Shown here: piece after piece, positions 10,090-19,019 of the stretch
How positions within the stretch are numbered: the stretch's first letter is position 1
Layout: each line of letters starts with the position of its first letter
Assembly (NCBI RefSeq): GCF_014202495.1
Contig: NZ_JACHHA010000004.1
Span: 62,001-126,000, forward strand
DNA: 64,000 nucleotides
Direction of reading: 5' to 3'
Source of the DNA: Cerasibacillus quisquiliarum
GTDB taxonomy: Bacteria; Bacillota; Bacilli; Bacillales; Amphibacillaceae
Made by a program: the position numbers and the translations under genes
The notes under the pieces: model-generated
Seen by the model: the letters and a program-made list of their open reading frames with translations, nothing else
Told to the model about the DNA's origin: nothing
Databases searched by the model: none

Positions 10090-10266
10090 TTATTCACAAG
10101 TTCTCTTAATATATTTCACTATCATACTACTATATCTAGAATTTTTATTATTCATATACAAAATATAGAGTTATCCTCCTACTTATCCACCACTTGTGGA
10201 TAAGTAAGGATGAGTTTTACACAGGAAAGTCATTTAATGCCTAAGTTATCAACAGATTGGGGATAA
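10090..10266. promoter_or_regulatory. cluster of DnaA-box-like 9-mers in the ridA-TRAP gap
   Basis: The 320-base gap between two minus-strand genes holds two perfect matches to TTATNCACA: TTATTCACA at 10090 (plus) and TTATCCACA at 10195-10203 (minus). It also holds four one-mismatch copies: TTATCCACC at 10183, TTTTACACA at 10215, TTATCAACA at 10246 and TTATCCCCA on the minus strand at 10258-10266. The boxes at 10183 and 10195 form a 10-bp inverted pair (10181-10205). No dnaA/dnaN context exists, so this is not read as oriC. The rest of the gap shows only a weak T-rich hairpin (10289-10312) behind the TRAP permease gene. Confidence 0.6.
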
Positions 10267-10324
10267 CTTAATTAAAATTGTGCGATAGGAAAAAGTTCTT
10301 ATTATCCCTACTTTTTCTTAAACC

Positions 10325-12331
10325 TCAAGCCTGTAAGGACTGTTTCTCATTTTGATTTTCATGTTGGTCTTTTTTAATAACAAACTGTAATATGAGCATC
10401 ACTACAAAAGCGCCTATACCGATAAAATCAGTTACTGTTTCTGGATAAATCAACATGAGACCGACCAATGCTGAAATAATTCTTTCTATCCAATGTAACT
10501 TACGATACCAATAACCAATTAAACCAGATCCAATTGCAATCATACCGATAATAGCTGTAATAATGATCCACAGTACTTCTAAAAATGTCGTATCAATCAT
10601 TAATAATTGAGGTTGTAAGACAAACATATACGGAATAATATAAGCCGCAATCGCTAATTTCGATGCATTTAGGCCCGTTCGAATAGGCTCTCCACCAGAA
10701 ATACCAGTCGCTGCAAAAGCTGCTAAAGCAACAGGTGGTGTAATATCAGCTACAATACCGAAGTAAAAAACAAACATATGTGCTGCTAAAATCGGGATTG
10801 CAAATTCAAACTGATCATTTAATGCGAGAATAGCTGGTAGAGCAATCGTTGATGTAATAATATAATTAGCTGTAGTTGGTGAGCCCATTCCTAAAATTAA
10901 TGAAGCAATCATCGTAAAGAACAACGTTAGTAATAGCAGAGCTTGTGGTGATTGTGTAACCGATTCGGCTAAGCCGACTAAACTGTTTCCTAATTTTAGG
11001 CCAAGCCCTGTTTTTGTTACAACTCCGACAATAATACCAGCGGAAGCTGTTGCTGCTGCCACTCCAAGAGCTGTTCGTGCTCCAGATGTTAAAGCTAGAA
11101 TAAATTTTTTCGGTGTAATGCGTGTTTCTTTTAAAAACAAACTTACGATTATCGTTGCTAAAATACCATATAAAGCTGTTCTTTCAATACTGAACCCTCG
11201 ATATAGAAACCAAATAATTGCTAATATCGGGATTAATAGGTGTATTTTTTTTAATACGTCTTTTTTAGGTGGGATTTCCTCTTCCGGAAGCCCTAATAAT
11301 CCAAGCTTTTTCGCTTCAAGATGTGTCATAATCCAAATACCTGAGAAATATAATAGAGCCGGTATAAGAGCCGCTTTTGCAATTTCCCAATAGCCAACTC
11401 CAGCAAATTCTATCATTAAAAACGCTGCTGCCCCCATAATCGGTGGCATTATTTGTCCACCGGTCGATGAAGCCGCTTCAACAGCACCGGCGAAATTCTT
11501 CTTATATCCAAGTCTTTTCATAAGTGGAATCGTATATGATCCTGTTGTAACAGTGTTCGCAACAGAACTTCCTGAAATTGTCCCTTGTAATGCACTTGAA
11601 AAAATAGCAACTTTAGCTGGTCCACCAGTGCGTCGTCCAGCAATTGATATAGCTAGATCATTAAAATAATTTCCTACACCTGTTTGCACGAGAAACGCTC
11701 CAAAAAGGAGGAATAAGAAAATATAAGTGGATGATACTTGTAATGGCGTCCCTAAAATACCTTCTGTTGTAAAGTACATGGCATGAATTAATTGCTCTAA
11801 ATTCAAACCACCATGTGCAATAGCTGCAGGCATATATGGTCCGAAATAGGCATAAAGCAAAAAGGCAATCGCGATGATCATAATGGGTAATCCAACTGCA
11901 CGCCTAGTCGCTTCTAAAACGAGCAAGATGGCCAAACCACCGATGATCATTTGTGCTTCTGTAATGCCACCAAATTGTTGGACAAGTGTTTCATAATAGA
12001 CTGGCCAATAACCTGTTACAATAATTGCTAAAAGGGCGAGCACATAATCATACCAGGTAACCTTTCTTTTGGGCGCGGACTTACGTGCTGGATATAATAA
12101 AAATATCAATACAAGCGCAAATCCTAAATGAATGGTACGTTGTAAATAAGCTGTTAATTGTCCAAATGCACCTGTATATAACTGGAATAATGAGAATCCT
12201 AATAAGATAGCAAAAATGATTCCCGCAGTGATTCCTGATAATTGACGTGTTCTTGATTCAGCATCATATTTTTCTAGTAATTCCTCTTGTTCTTTTTCTG
12301 AAAGTTTTTGATTATTTTCTGAATCAGTCAC
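10325..12331 (-). CDS. TRAP transporter fused permease (4TM + 12TM), TAXI type
   Basis: A 668-residue membrane protein that fuses the small DctQ-like and large DctM-like subunits. Residues 30-110 hold the four small-subunit helices and the rest the large one, with conserved signatures such as GTISGSSVANTVTTGSYTIP and GGQIMPPIMGAAAFLM. The C-terminal third contains MGSPTTANYIITS. The GTG start has AAGGAG at a good distance and overlaps the DUF1850 gene by eight bases. With the TAXI binding protein it forms an ion-driven secondary importer. TAXI substrates are mostly unproven; dicarboxylates or amino acids such as glutamate are possible. Confidence 0.92.
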   Translation of the reverse strand: MTDSENNQKLSEKEQEELLEKYDAESRTRQLSGITAGIIFAILLGFSLFQLYTGAFGQLTAYLQRTIHLGFALVLIFLLYPARKSAPKRKVTWYDYVLALLAIIVTGYWPVYYETLVQQFGGITEAQMIIGGLAILLVLEATRRAVGLPIMIIAIAFLLYAYFGPYMPAAIAHGGLNLEQLIHAMYFTTEGILGTPLQVSSTYIFLFLLFGAFLVQTGVGNYFNDLAISIAGRRTGGPAKVAIFSSALQGTISGSSVANTVTTGSYTIPLMKRLGYKKNFAGAVEAASSTGGQIMPPIMGAAAFLMIEFAGVGYWEIAKAALIPALLYFSGIWIMTHLEAKKLGLLGLPEEEIPPKKDVLKKIHLLIPILAIIWFLYRGFSIERTALYGILATIIVSLFLKETRITPKKFILALTSGARTALGVAAATASAGIIVGVVTKTGLGLKLGNSLVGLAESVTQSPQALLLLTLFFTMIASLILGMGSPTTANYIITSTIALPAILALNDQFEFAIPILAAHMFVFYFGIVADITPPVALAAFAATGISGGEPIRTGLNASKLAIAAYIIPYMFVLQPQLLMIDTTFLEVLWIIITAIIGMIAIGSGLIGYWYRKLHWIERIISALVGLMLIYPETVTDFIGIGAFVVMLILQFVIKKDQHENQNEKQSLQA

Positions 12332-12842
12332 TGATCTTCACTCCTTTCAACCGTTCCCATAATGATAGATTTTTAATTTGAAGCGTTAAATATTCCCCAG
12401 GTGAAAAATAATCGTTAAAAAATACTTGACGTTCTTTATTCTCTCCCCAAATAAGACGGTGTTTTGATACGGTTTTACCATTTCTTATATGAATACTTGG
12501 GAAAACACGCTTCATATTTTTTATATGATATTTTCCATCTTCGTAAACAAACTCTTCTTCACCTTCAGCATTTGATGGCATCCCTATCCCATATGCTTCA
12601 TAAACGATTTCAAATTGTTGAATGTCATCTTCAGTCGTCACTCGATATTTCTCAATAACATCTGACAAATGAATTGAATGCGTAAAAACAATTTGAAATG
12701 TATCATCTTGTTGTAGTGGTAAATATGCAATCAATTTCTTTGTCTGTCCTTGATAAAAAACAAGCGACTTAGAAAATGGAATATGAATTAAACTAATGAC
12801 CAAAATAATGCTTATAAGCACAATAGAAATGCGCTTTTTCAT
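12324..12842 (-). CDS. DUF1850 protein, TRAP-TAXI operon partner
   Basis: 172 residues with one N-terminal membrane helix (residues 5-25) that acts as an anchor or uncleaved signal. An extracytoplasmic beta-rich domain of DUF1850 type follows, with FTHSIHLSDVIEKY near residue 53. DUF1850 genes recur between TAXI binding-protein and fused-permease genes, as here, so a role in assembling or helping that importer is likely, though none is established. It overlaps the permease gene by eight bases and lies 80 bases after the binding-protein gene, behind a hairpin. Confidence 0.8.
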   Translation of the reverse strand: MKKRISIVLISIILVISLIHIPFSKSLVFYQGQTKKLIAYLPLQQDDTFQIVFTHSIHLSDVIEKYRVTTEDDIQQFEIVYEAYGIGMPSNAEGEEEFVYEDGKYHIKNMKRVFPSIHIRNGKTVSKHRLIWGENKERQVFFNDYFSPGEYLTLQIKNLSLWERLKGVKISD

Positions 12843-12866
12843 GTCTTACCACCACGTTCTATTAAA

Positions 12867-12898
12867 AGAAAGCCAGTGGCTTTAGCAACTGGCCTTCT
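12867..12898 (-). terminator. attenuating hairpin after the TAXI binding-protein gene
   Basis: Read on the minus strand, an 11-bp stem (12898-12888 with 12877-12867, one wobble) is followed by a T-rich stretch. It lies between the first and second genes of the TRAP operon. It likely gives more binding protein than permease, paralleling the hairpin after oppA. Confidence 0.65.
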
Positions 12899-12922
12899 AT
12901 CATTTAAGAATATATACTTAAA

Positions 12923-13909
12923 TTAATCAATTAAGCCTTTTTCTTTAAAGTACTTTTCTGCTCCTGGATGCAAATCAATACCAATTCCATCAAGGGCCGT
13001 GTCTAATGTAATCGACTCTCCACGATCATGAGCAATTTTATCTGTGTTTTCATATAATGCTTTTGTCATTTCATAAACCGCTTCTTCTGACAAGCTTTCT
13101 GTAACAGCAATCATTGCAAGAACAGCAACAGATTCAACATCTTCTTCTAAACCGTATGTTCCTGCTGGGATTGTTTCTGGTGCGTAGTATGGGTATTTCT
13201 TAACTAATTCATCTACTTTATCCTTAGCAATTGGAACAATTAATACTTCATTTGTTGCTGATAAACCTTCAACAGAGCCTGTCGGTGTTCCTGCTGTAAT
13301 AAATGCTGCATCTATTGTACCATCTTGAATGCCGCTCGTTGACTCATCAAAGCTAAGGTTTTGCGCTTTAATATCATCCATTGTCATACCGTGAATTTCC
13401 AAAATTTGCTCTGCGTTAACATATGTTCCTGAACCAGGCGCTCCAACAGAAACTTTTTTCCCTTTCATATCTTCAACAGATTTAATACCTGACTCTGGTG
13501 TTGTCACAATCTGAATGGTTTCTGGATATAATGATCCCAATGCTAAAACATTATCAACTGGCTCACCATCAAATGCATGAATCCCCTCAACCGCATATGA
13601 CATAACATCTGTTTGAACGAATGCTAATTGAGCATTTCCCTTTGATAATTCCACCACGTTATCTGCGGAAGCGTTTGATGAAACAGCATCAGGTTGATAA
13701 TCCGTTTCATCTGAAATGACTTTAGCAATCGCACCACCAAGTGGATAATATGTTCCACCCGTTCCACCTGTTAAGAAGTTCATAAATTTCTCGTCTTTTT
13801 TACCACCTTCAGACTCATCTCCACCTGTTTTCCCTTCACCACATGCCACTAAAAAAAGTGACATTGCTAGTAACATCACAATAGAAATGAGAAAATGTCT
13901 CTTTTTCAA
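12923..13909 (-). CDS. TAXI-family TRAP transporter solute-binding lipoprotein
   Basis: 328 residues. A signal peptide ends in the lipobox LVAC (Cys23), so the protein is membrane-anchored outside the cell. The TAXI hallmark FLTGGTGGTYYPLGGAIAKV follows near residue 45, with GAPGSGTYVNAEQILE near 155 in the ligand lobe. Translation starts at a TTG six bases after AGGGGGAG. It is the first gene of the three-gene TRAP operon. The promoter region carries a cre-like palindrome, and a divergent regulator lies beyond a gene remnant. The ligand is not predictable. Confidence 0.92.
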   Translation of the reverse strand: MKKRHFLISIVMLLAMSLFLVACGEGKTGGDESEGGKKDEKFMNFLTGGTGGTYYPLGGAIAKVISDETDYQPDAVSSNASADNVVELSKGNAQLAFVQTDVMSYAVEGIHAFDGEPVDNVLALGSLYPETIQIVTTPESGIKSVEDMKGKKVSVGAPGSGTYVNAEQILEIHGMTMDDIKAQNLSFDESTSGIQDGTIDAAFITAGTPTGSVEGLSATNEVLIVPIAKDKVDELVKKYPYYAPETIPAGTYGLEEDVESVAVLAMIAVTESLSEEAVYEMTKALYENTDKIAHDRGESITLDTALDGIGIDLHPGAEKYFKEKGLID

Positions 13910-13952
13910 TGATAACTCCCCCTTATTCTTATCAAAAAATATAAGTATAAAT

Positions 13953-13991
13953 AGTGTACATAAAGTTTATTATTCATGTCAAGCGCTTACA
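13953..13991 (-). promoter_or_regulatory. TRAP operon promoter with overlapping cre-like palindrome
   Basis: On the minus strand TTGACA (13982-13977) is followed after 18 bases by TACACT (13958-13953), a plausible sigma-A promoter. The -35 is embedded in TGTAAGCGCTTGACA (13991-13977), which is a catabolite-response-element half-palindrome with one extra base compared with the consensus TGTAAGCGCTTACA. Binding by CcpA here would block the -35. This is inference. Confidence 0.5.
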
Positions 13992-14211
13992 TTCCCAATT
14001 GACAGACTAAACTGATTATAAAATAAGTTATGTTACTGTTTATAAACAATTTTTGAAAAAAATCAATAAGATTAGTCGCTATTAAATCGTATACAATTGA
14101 AGCTGCTGTTTCCTCTTTTGTTATTCCTCCAACACCTTGTCCTGCCCAGAGCGATTGATAGTCACGAATTTCTCTTCGTTTTGCTTCCACCAAAAAGGAT
14201 TGACTCATCAT
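13987..14211 (-). pseudogene. remnant of a nitronate monooxygenase / 2-nitropropane dioxygenase-like gene
   Basis: A 74-codon frame whose middle (REIRDYQSLWAGQGVG then ITKEETAASIVYDLI) matches the C-terminal end of NPD/nitronate monooxygenase flavoproteins, which are normally about 320-360 residues. The FMN-binding barrel is absent. The frame still has an ATG with AGGGGG six bases upstream, which suggests a large internal deletion that joined the old start to the tail. The last 25 codons look unrelated. It could be made as a short peptide, but no function is expected. Confidence 0.6.
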
Positions 14212-14275
14212 ACTAACCCCCTACATTATATTGAAATAATCATATTTATTTTATAAAATTTAACCTATATCGCTC

Positions 14276-14304
14276 TTGACAATATTACGAAAATTCACTA
14301 TAGT
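14276..14304 (+). promoter_or_regulatory. sigma-A promoter of the regulator gene at 14376
   Basis: TTGACA at 14276-14281, a 17-base spacer and TATAGT at 14299-14304, which is nearly consensus. It lies about 70 bases before the start codon and faces away from the TRAP operon. Confidence 0.75.
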
Positions 14305-14375
14305 AGTTATAAATAATTGGTCTTCGTTTAGCACGTTTTATTAAGGTGAGCTATGTTCGTAGGGAGGTCATTGAT

Positions 14376-15650
14376 ATGGGTAAGATTAAAATTGCTGCTT
14401 TTGGTAGAAAGGAGAGTACCGACCGATTATTATTGTATGCGAAAGATAATGATCACATTGAAATTGTCCCTATTGTGTATCATTATGTGAATGACATAGC
14501 CAATTTGATTGATCACGTTATTCACTACGACGTGTATTTATTTACAGAAGCGTTTCCATATCGATTCATCGAACATATTGTAAAAGACAAAAGATTACCA
14601 GCTGTTACTGTTGCCTATGATGAATACATGCTATTAACAGCGTTGTTTCATTTGTTACAAGAAGGTAGGAAAGCATTAACACGGCTGTCAATCGATGCTG
14701 TCAGCCGATTACAAGTAAAAAAAGTACTTAGAGACTTAAACATTCAATCGCAAGATATTTATTCCATCGACTATGGCGAGTCATCCCCTGTTGATGTCAA
14801 CCGAATCGTATCTTTCCATCAAGAACTATGGAATGAGGGAAAAATAGATTATGTCTTGACAACGGTTTACGATGTTGCGGAACGTTTAAATGAACTTAAT
14901 ATTCCAAACAAACGTATTCCTGTTCCAATGATTAATATGATAGAAGCGATTGACCGTTGTATTTCTTTAGTGCAACTCAATCAACAAACGAATGGACAAA
15001 TTGTAGCTGGTTATTTTCGTGTGAAGCAAAAATCAACACTTCCAAAACAGCGTACACCATATGACAATTTGCAAACGATTCTCGAGAACTTCGCTAAGCA
15101 AACACATGCATCACTCGTACGAATTAACGAGAGCGAGTATGTGATGTTTGGCACAGAGGGCATTTTACAATATATAAAAAGGCATTTCCGTCATTTCCCT
15201 TTACTCGAAGATTTAAAGCAACATGTAGCCATGTCTATCGATATCGGATTTGGCTTAGGGTTAAATGCTAAACAAGCTGAAACACACGCCAGAATAGCAC
15301 TTGATTCATGTAAACAATCGCCAAAAACATGCTGTTATTTAGTTAATGAACAACAAGAAACGATTGGACCAATTGGAGTTAAAAAACATGTCGATACGGC
15401 GAAACTCTATCAAGCACTCATTCATAAAGCAAGGCTTAATAATGAAACGTCTTATCATTTTATTGATTTTATAACACTTAGAAATAATGAACCATTCTCC
15501 TCACATGATGTAGCTGATTATTATCAAGTGACAAAGCGCAGTGCAGAACGAACGATTAATAAGTTGCTATCTGGAAACGTTATTAAAATTGTTGGTGAAG
15601 AAAAGCCTTATACACGAGGAAGACCGAGAAAATTATACAAAGTAGAATGA
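14376..15650 (+). CDS. winged-helix transcriptional regulator with PrpR-like N-terminus and degenerate GGDEF-like domain
   Basis: About 424 residues. The ATG at 14376 is preceded by AGGGAGGT at seven bases; the longer GTG frame from 14346 runs through that ribosome site. Residues 1-190 look like a PTS-IIB or PrpR_N-type alpha/beta sensing fold. Residues 215-350 resemble a degenerate GGDEF or GTP-cyclohydrolase-III-like domain (the MSIDIGFGLGLNAKQAETHARIAL stretch) lacking the GGDEF catalytic motif. The last 70 residues form a winged helix (YYQVTKRSAERTINKLL then a GRPRK basic wing). It is divergent from the TRAP operon, so it probably senses the substrate and controls that operon. Exact family not recognised. 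Confidence 0.7.
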   Translation: MGKIKIAAFGRKESTDRLLLYAKDNDHIEIVPIVYHYVNDIANLIDHVIHYDVYLFTEAFPYRFIEHIVKDKRLPAVTVAYDEYMLLTALFHLLQEGRKALTRLSIDAVSRLQVKKVLRDLNIQSQDIYSIDYGESSPVDVNRIVSFHQELWNEGKIDYVLTTVYDVAERLNELNIPNKRIPVPMINMIEAIDRCISLVQLNQQTNGQIVAGYFRVKQKSTLPKQRTPYDNLQTILENFAKQTHASLVRINESEYVMFGTEGILQYIKRHFRHFPLLEDLKQHVAMSIDIGFGLGLNAKQAETHARIALDSCKQSPKTCCYLVNEQQETIGPIGVKKHVDTAKLYQALIHKARLNNETSYHFIDFITLRNNEPFSSHDVADYYQVTKRSAERTINKLLSGNVIKIVGEEKPYTRGRPRKLYKVE

Positions 15651-15702
15651 TTCAAACTTATATGATTGACAATTTATATATGGAACATAAATCTATTAAA
15701 AA

Positions 15703-15733
15703 AGGAGTCAGTTATATTCTCAACTGAACTCCT
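15703..15733. terminator. bidirectional terminator between regulator and SNF2 helicase genes
   Basis: An 11-bp stem with one bulged base (15703-15713 with 15722-15733). It is flanked by a C-TTTT tract on the plus side and seven T when read on the minus side, and it sits between convergent genes. Confidence 0.8.
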
Positions 15734-15782
15734 CTTTTATTCGCTATATTTTACCGTGTCGCATATGTTATTTCCATGACCA

Positions 15783-18700
15783 TTAAACCTTTAATATTTC
15801 CCGAATATCATCCTCGCTCAAACTAGACAACATCTTCTCGCCTGGCTTAATGATTTGGTCGATTAATTCACGCTTTTTTTGTTGCAATTCGTAAATCTTT
15901 TCTTCAATGGTGCCTTCTGCAATTAAACGAATCACTTGGACGATATTTTTTTGGCCAAAACGGTGGGCTCGTCCTGTCGCTTGATCTTCGACAGCAGGGT
16001 TCCACCATAAATCATATAAAATAACGGTATCTGCACCTGTTAAGTTTAAGCCCGTACCACCAGCTTTTAATGAGATAAGGAAAACATCCCTCTCACCTTG
16101 ATTAAAGCGTTCACTCATATGAACGCGCTCTTTAGATGGTGTTTCCCCATGTAAATAGAAATACTCAATACCTTCCTGTTCTAAACACTTAGCAATTATT
16201 TCATGCATACTCGTAAATTGTGAGAAAATCAGCATACGCTTGCCATTATCTAAAGCATGGTGAATCGTCTCCATCAATTGGATAAGCTTTCCAGACTGCC
16301 CCTTATAATTCTCAATAAAAAGCGCTGGATGACAACATAACTGGCGTAATCTTGTGAGTCCAGCTAATATTTTCATACGGTTTTTTTGAAAACTATTATT
16401 TTTAAAGGATTGCGCTGTTTCCTGTTGTAATTGTTTCAAATAGGCAACATACAATTCTTTCTGTTCACGTGTCAGTTCTGATACATAAACAGACTCGATT
16501 TTTTCAGGTAGTTCTTTTAAAACATCTGCTTTTAATCGACGTAAAATAAATGGTTTCGTTAATGTGATGATCTTATCGTGATCTAGTTGGCGGAAGGTCT
16601 TACGATTTGGCATAAGCCCCGGTAAAACGACTTGAAAGATGGCCCATAACTCATCAATAGAATTTTCAATCGGTGTACCGCTTAAAGCAAATTTACGAGT
16701 AGCTACAACTTCGCGAACTGCTTTAGATGTTTTCGTTGCATAGTTTTTAATATATTGAGCTTCATCTAGAATCATCGTTTGAAACGTTCGCTTACGATAA
16801 TAAGCAATATCTTGTCTTAATGTCGCATAAGATGTAATCCATACATCGATCTCATCTGCTTTTTCAATCCGTTCATGTCGCTCCTCTGGTGTTCCTGTTA
16901 ACACGATAGTTGATAATGTCGGGGCAAATTTCTCAAACTCATTTTTCCAGTTATAAACGACAGATGACGGAACAACAATTAAATGCGGTAACTTGCTCGG
17001 TTCTGAGGCGATATAGGCTATACTTTGTAATGTCTTTCCTAATCCCATATCATCTGCTAATATACCCCCGAAGTGATATTCACTGAGTGACTTAAACCAT
17101 TGATAACCAGTCATTTGGTAGTTTCTTAATTCTGCCTGTAAGTTATCTGGTAACTCATACACTTGTTCTTCTGGCGCCTTAAGATGTTGTAATAACTTCC
17201 TAAAAGACGTATCATATGATTTTTCTGTTTCAATTAATTGATCAATTTGCATCCCACGGTAAGCGGGCATTGTCATTCGACCTGCTTTTATATCAGCATG
17301 TTTTAAATTAAGATCAGTAAAAAAACGGTTAATCGATGATATCTCTTCACCTTCTAGTGAAAGCATCTCCCCTGAAGGCATTCGATAATAACGTTTTTTC
17401 TCAATAACTGCTTTTAATATATGGTCGATTTCTTCTTCATCAATGCCGTCCATTTCAAAACCGATTTCTAATAAGTTCGTTTCAGAATCGATGCGAATCG
17501 ATGTATGTGGTCTTACCCGCTCTTCAAACATCATGTTTCGTAAATGTGACGTTAGAAACAATTCGACATAATCATCAAGAATCGGTAACATATGATATAA
17601 AAATTCGTACAATGTCTCCTCATCAGGTTCAATATATAAAAACTTTCCGTTAAAATGAAAGTTAACATGTTCAATTAATGCCATGATCTTTCGTTCTCGT
17701 TCAACATCTCGAATAATAATGACATCTTTAACCTTTGCGTTTGGATTAAAAGGATCTATTACTTCTGAACCATAATGATATGTTAAATCACCTGTTATGA
17801 TTCCGTCCTGCATATCTAAATAAAGTTTAGCAACGAGTGGAAATTGAACGATCTCTGATGCCACATCTTCTGATACATGAACATGTCCTACTCTTTTTAA
17901 TGATGGGATGACTTCCGAAATAAATTGATCGGCTTGTTCCTTAGCAATAGGAAGCTCTTTCATTTCTTGTACACTAAATAATTGTTCAATAATGGGTTGC
18001 TGTTCAGCATTTAAGAAGTATAAATTCCCTTCTTCCATTAACAAATGATACGTTGGTAAATAGTCAATTTGTGATGTATCTTCAAGTTGTAATATTAGAT
18101 GGTCAGCGTCATTTTTTACTAATTGGTATTCAAATGGAAGTTGACTATCTTTTACTTCGATACGCTCTAATACAGTATGGTTCTTTTTCAACCGAAAGTC
18201 ACGTTCGCTAAGAGATGTCAATAATTGCTTGGCGATTAGAGGTAAAATCGTCACATATCGTTTTCTATCGAACGCATTTGTTTCATAGTAATAAGTGTCT
18301 CGTGACATTTCCATACTTTCAATCATCTGATGAATCATCTTTACAATATTTAAATCCTTTTCTAGGACATAATGTTGCTCTGGAGAGTATGTAAATGTTT
18401 TTGTAAATGGATAGCTTTGATTACTGAGAATCGCTTTAAAGAAGTCTTTCACATCTTTCACTACAAATGTACGCTCTGGTCCCACTTTCAGCTCTAAAAG
18501 TAATCGTTTATCATACCTACGATGTAAAAAGTATTCAAAACGGAGTGGCACTTTATTTTGTAGCACCTCAACTGGGCTTTCAGTTTGTTGTGTCGCTGAT
18601 ATAGAACGCATAAAATCCTCTGTCACTTTATAGCGAAAAGATGGGATTTCCTTAACATCTGATAAAGACTCTTTATTTTGAATCGCTAGTAAGACAGCCG

Positions 18701-18956
18701 CCACATGTTTACATGGTCCATACGTTGCATACGCAGGGCATGAACAATGTGTGCTTATTTTATTTTTCTCAATTTGACTTGTGTCAATCTCAACGAAATA
18801 ATCATCGTTTTTCCCACATACATTAGCTGACCATGTATGGAAATTAATATCAAAGGATAAATTTTCAACTCTGTCATGATTGTAATAATCTAAACCACGT
18901 TTATAAACATAGGAAGGAAAGAGTTGTCGAATATTTATGTCGCCCACTTTATTCAA
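15783..18956 (-). CDS. SNF2-family DNA/RNA translocase with SWIM zinc finger (YwqA/HepA type)
   Basis: About 1057 residues from a TTG at 18956 that lies nine bases after GGGAGGT; the open frame begins 18 codons earlier without a ribosome site. An N-terminal SWIM finger (HCSCPAYATYGPCKH) would bind zinc. A long middle region precedes the helicase: Walker A ADDMGLGKT, motif II DEAQ, LSGTPIENS, then the C-terminal RecA lobe with SLKAGGTGLNLTGAD and QATGRAHRFGQ. It resembles B. subtilis YwqA. The presumed role is ATP-driven remodelling of nucleoprotein or RNA polymerase complexes; a repair or transcription-recycling role is inferred from the family. It lies downstream of an MFS gene on the same strand, 64 bases apart. 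Confidence 0.9.
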   Translation of the reverse strand: MNKVGDINIRQLFPSYVYKRGLDYYNHDRVENLSFDINFHTWSANVCGKNDDYFVEIDTSQIEKNKISTHCSCPAYATYGPCKHVAAVLLAIQNKESLSDVKEIPSFRYKVTEDFMRSISATQQTESPVEVLQNKVPLRFEYFLHRRYDKRLLLELKVGPERTFVVKDVKDFFKAILSNQSYPFTKTFTYSPEQHYVLEKDLNIVKMIHQMIESMEMSRDTYYYETNAFDRKRYVTILPLIAKQLLTSLSERDFRLKKNHTVLERIEVKDSQLPFEYQLVKNDADHLILQLEDTSQIDYLPTYHLLMEEGNLYFLNAEQQPIIEQLFSVQEMKELPIAKEQADQFISEVIPSLKRVGHVHVSEDVASEIVQFPLVAKLYLDMQDGIITGDLTYHYGSEVIDPFNPNAKVKDVIIIRDVERERKIMALIEHVNFHFNGKFLYIEPDEETLYEFLYHMLPILDDYVELFLTSHLRNMMFEERVRPHTSIRIDSETNLLEIGFEMDGIDEEEIDHILKAVIEKKRYYRMPSGEMLSLEGEEISSINRFFTDLNLKHADIKAGRMTMPAYRGMQIDQLIETEKSYDTSFRKLLQHLKAPEEQVYELPDNLQAELRNYQMTGYQWFKSLSEYHFGGILADDMGLGKTLQSIAYIASEPSKLPHLIVVPSSVVYNWKNEFEKFAPTLSTIVLTGTPEERHERIEKADEIDVWITSYATLRQDIAYYRKRTFQTMILDEAQYIKNYATKTSKAVREVVATRKFALSGTPIENSIDELWAIFQVVLPGLMPNRKTFRQLDHDKIITLTKPFILRRLKADVLKELPEKIESVYVSELTREQKELYVAYLKQLQQETAQSFKNNSFQKNRMKILAGLTRLRQLCCHPALFIENYKGQSGKLIQLMETIHHALDNGKRMLIFSQFTSMHEIIAKCLEQEGIEYFYLHGETPSKERVHMSERFNQGERDVFLISLKAGGTGLNLTGADTVILYDLWWNPAVEDQATGRAHRFGQKNIVQVIRLIAEGTIEEKIYELQQKKRELIDQIIKPGEKMLSSLSEDDIREILKV

Positions 18957-19019
18957 TCGAAAGGGACCTCCCTTTTTAAGGTTGTTCATGTCTATGTTTA
19001 AGCGTAACATAGATGGTCG

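Noticed and set aside
10181-10205. Inverted repeat as the terminator of the TRAP operon
   Set aside because: There is no T-run on either side, and both arms are DnaA-box sequences; a protein-binding site is the better reading.
10090-10266. Chromosomal replication origin
   Set aside because: No dnaA, dnaN or other origin genes and no long AT-rich unwinding element are present; only the boxes are seen.
11118-11393. Open frame on the opposite strand inside the TRAP permease gene
   Set aside because: It lies wholly within a clear gene, has no ribosome site and resembles no protein.
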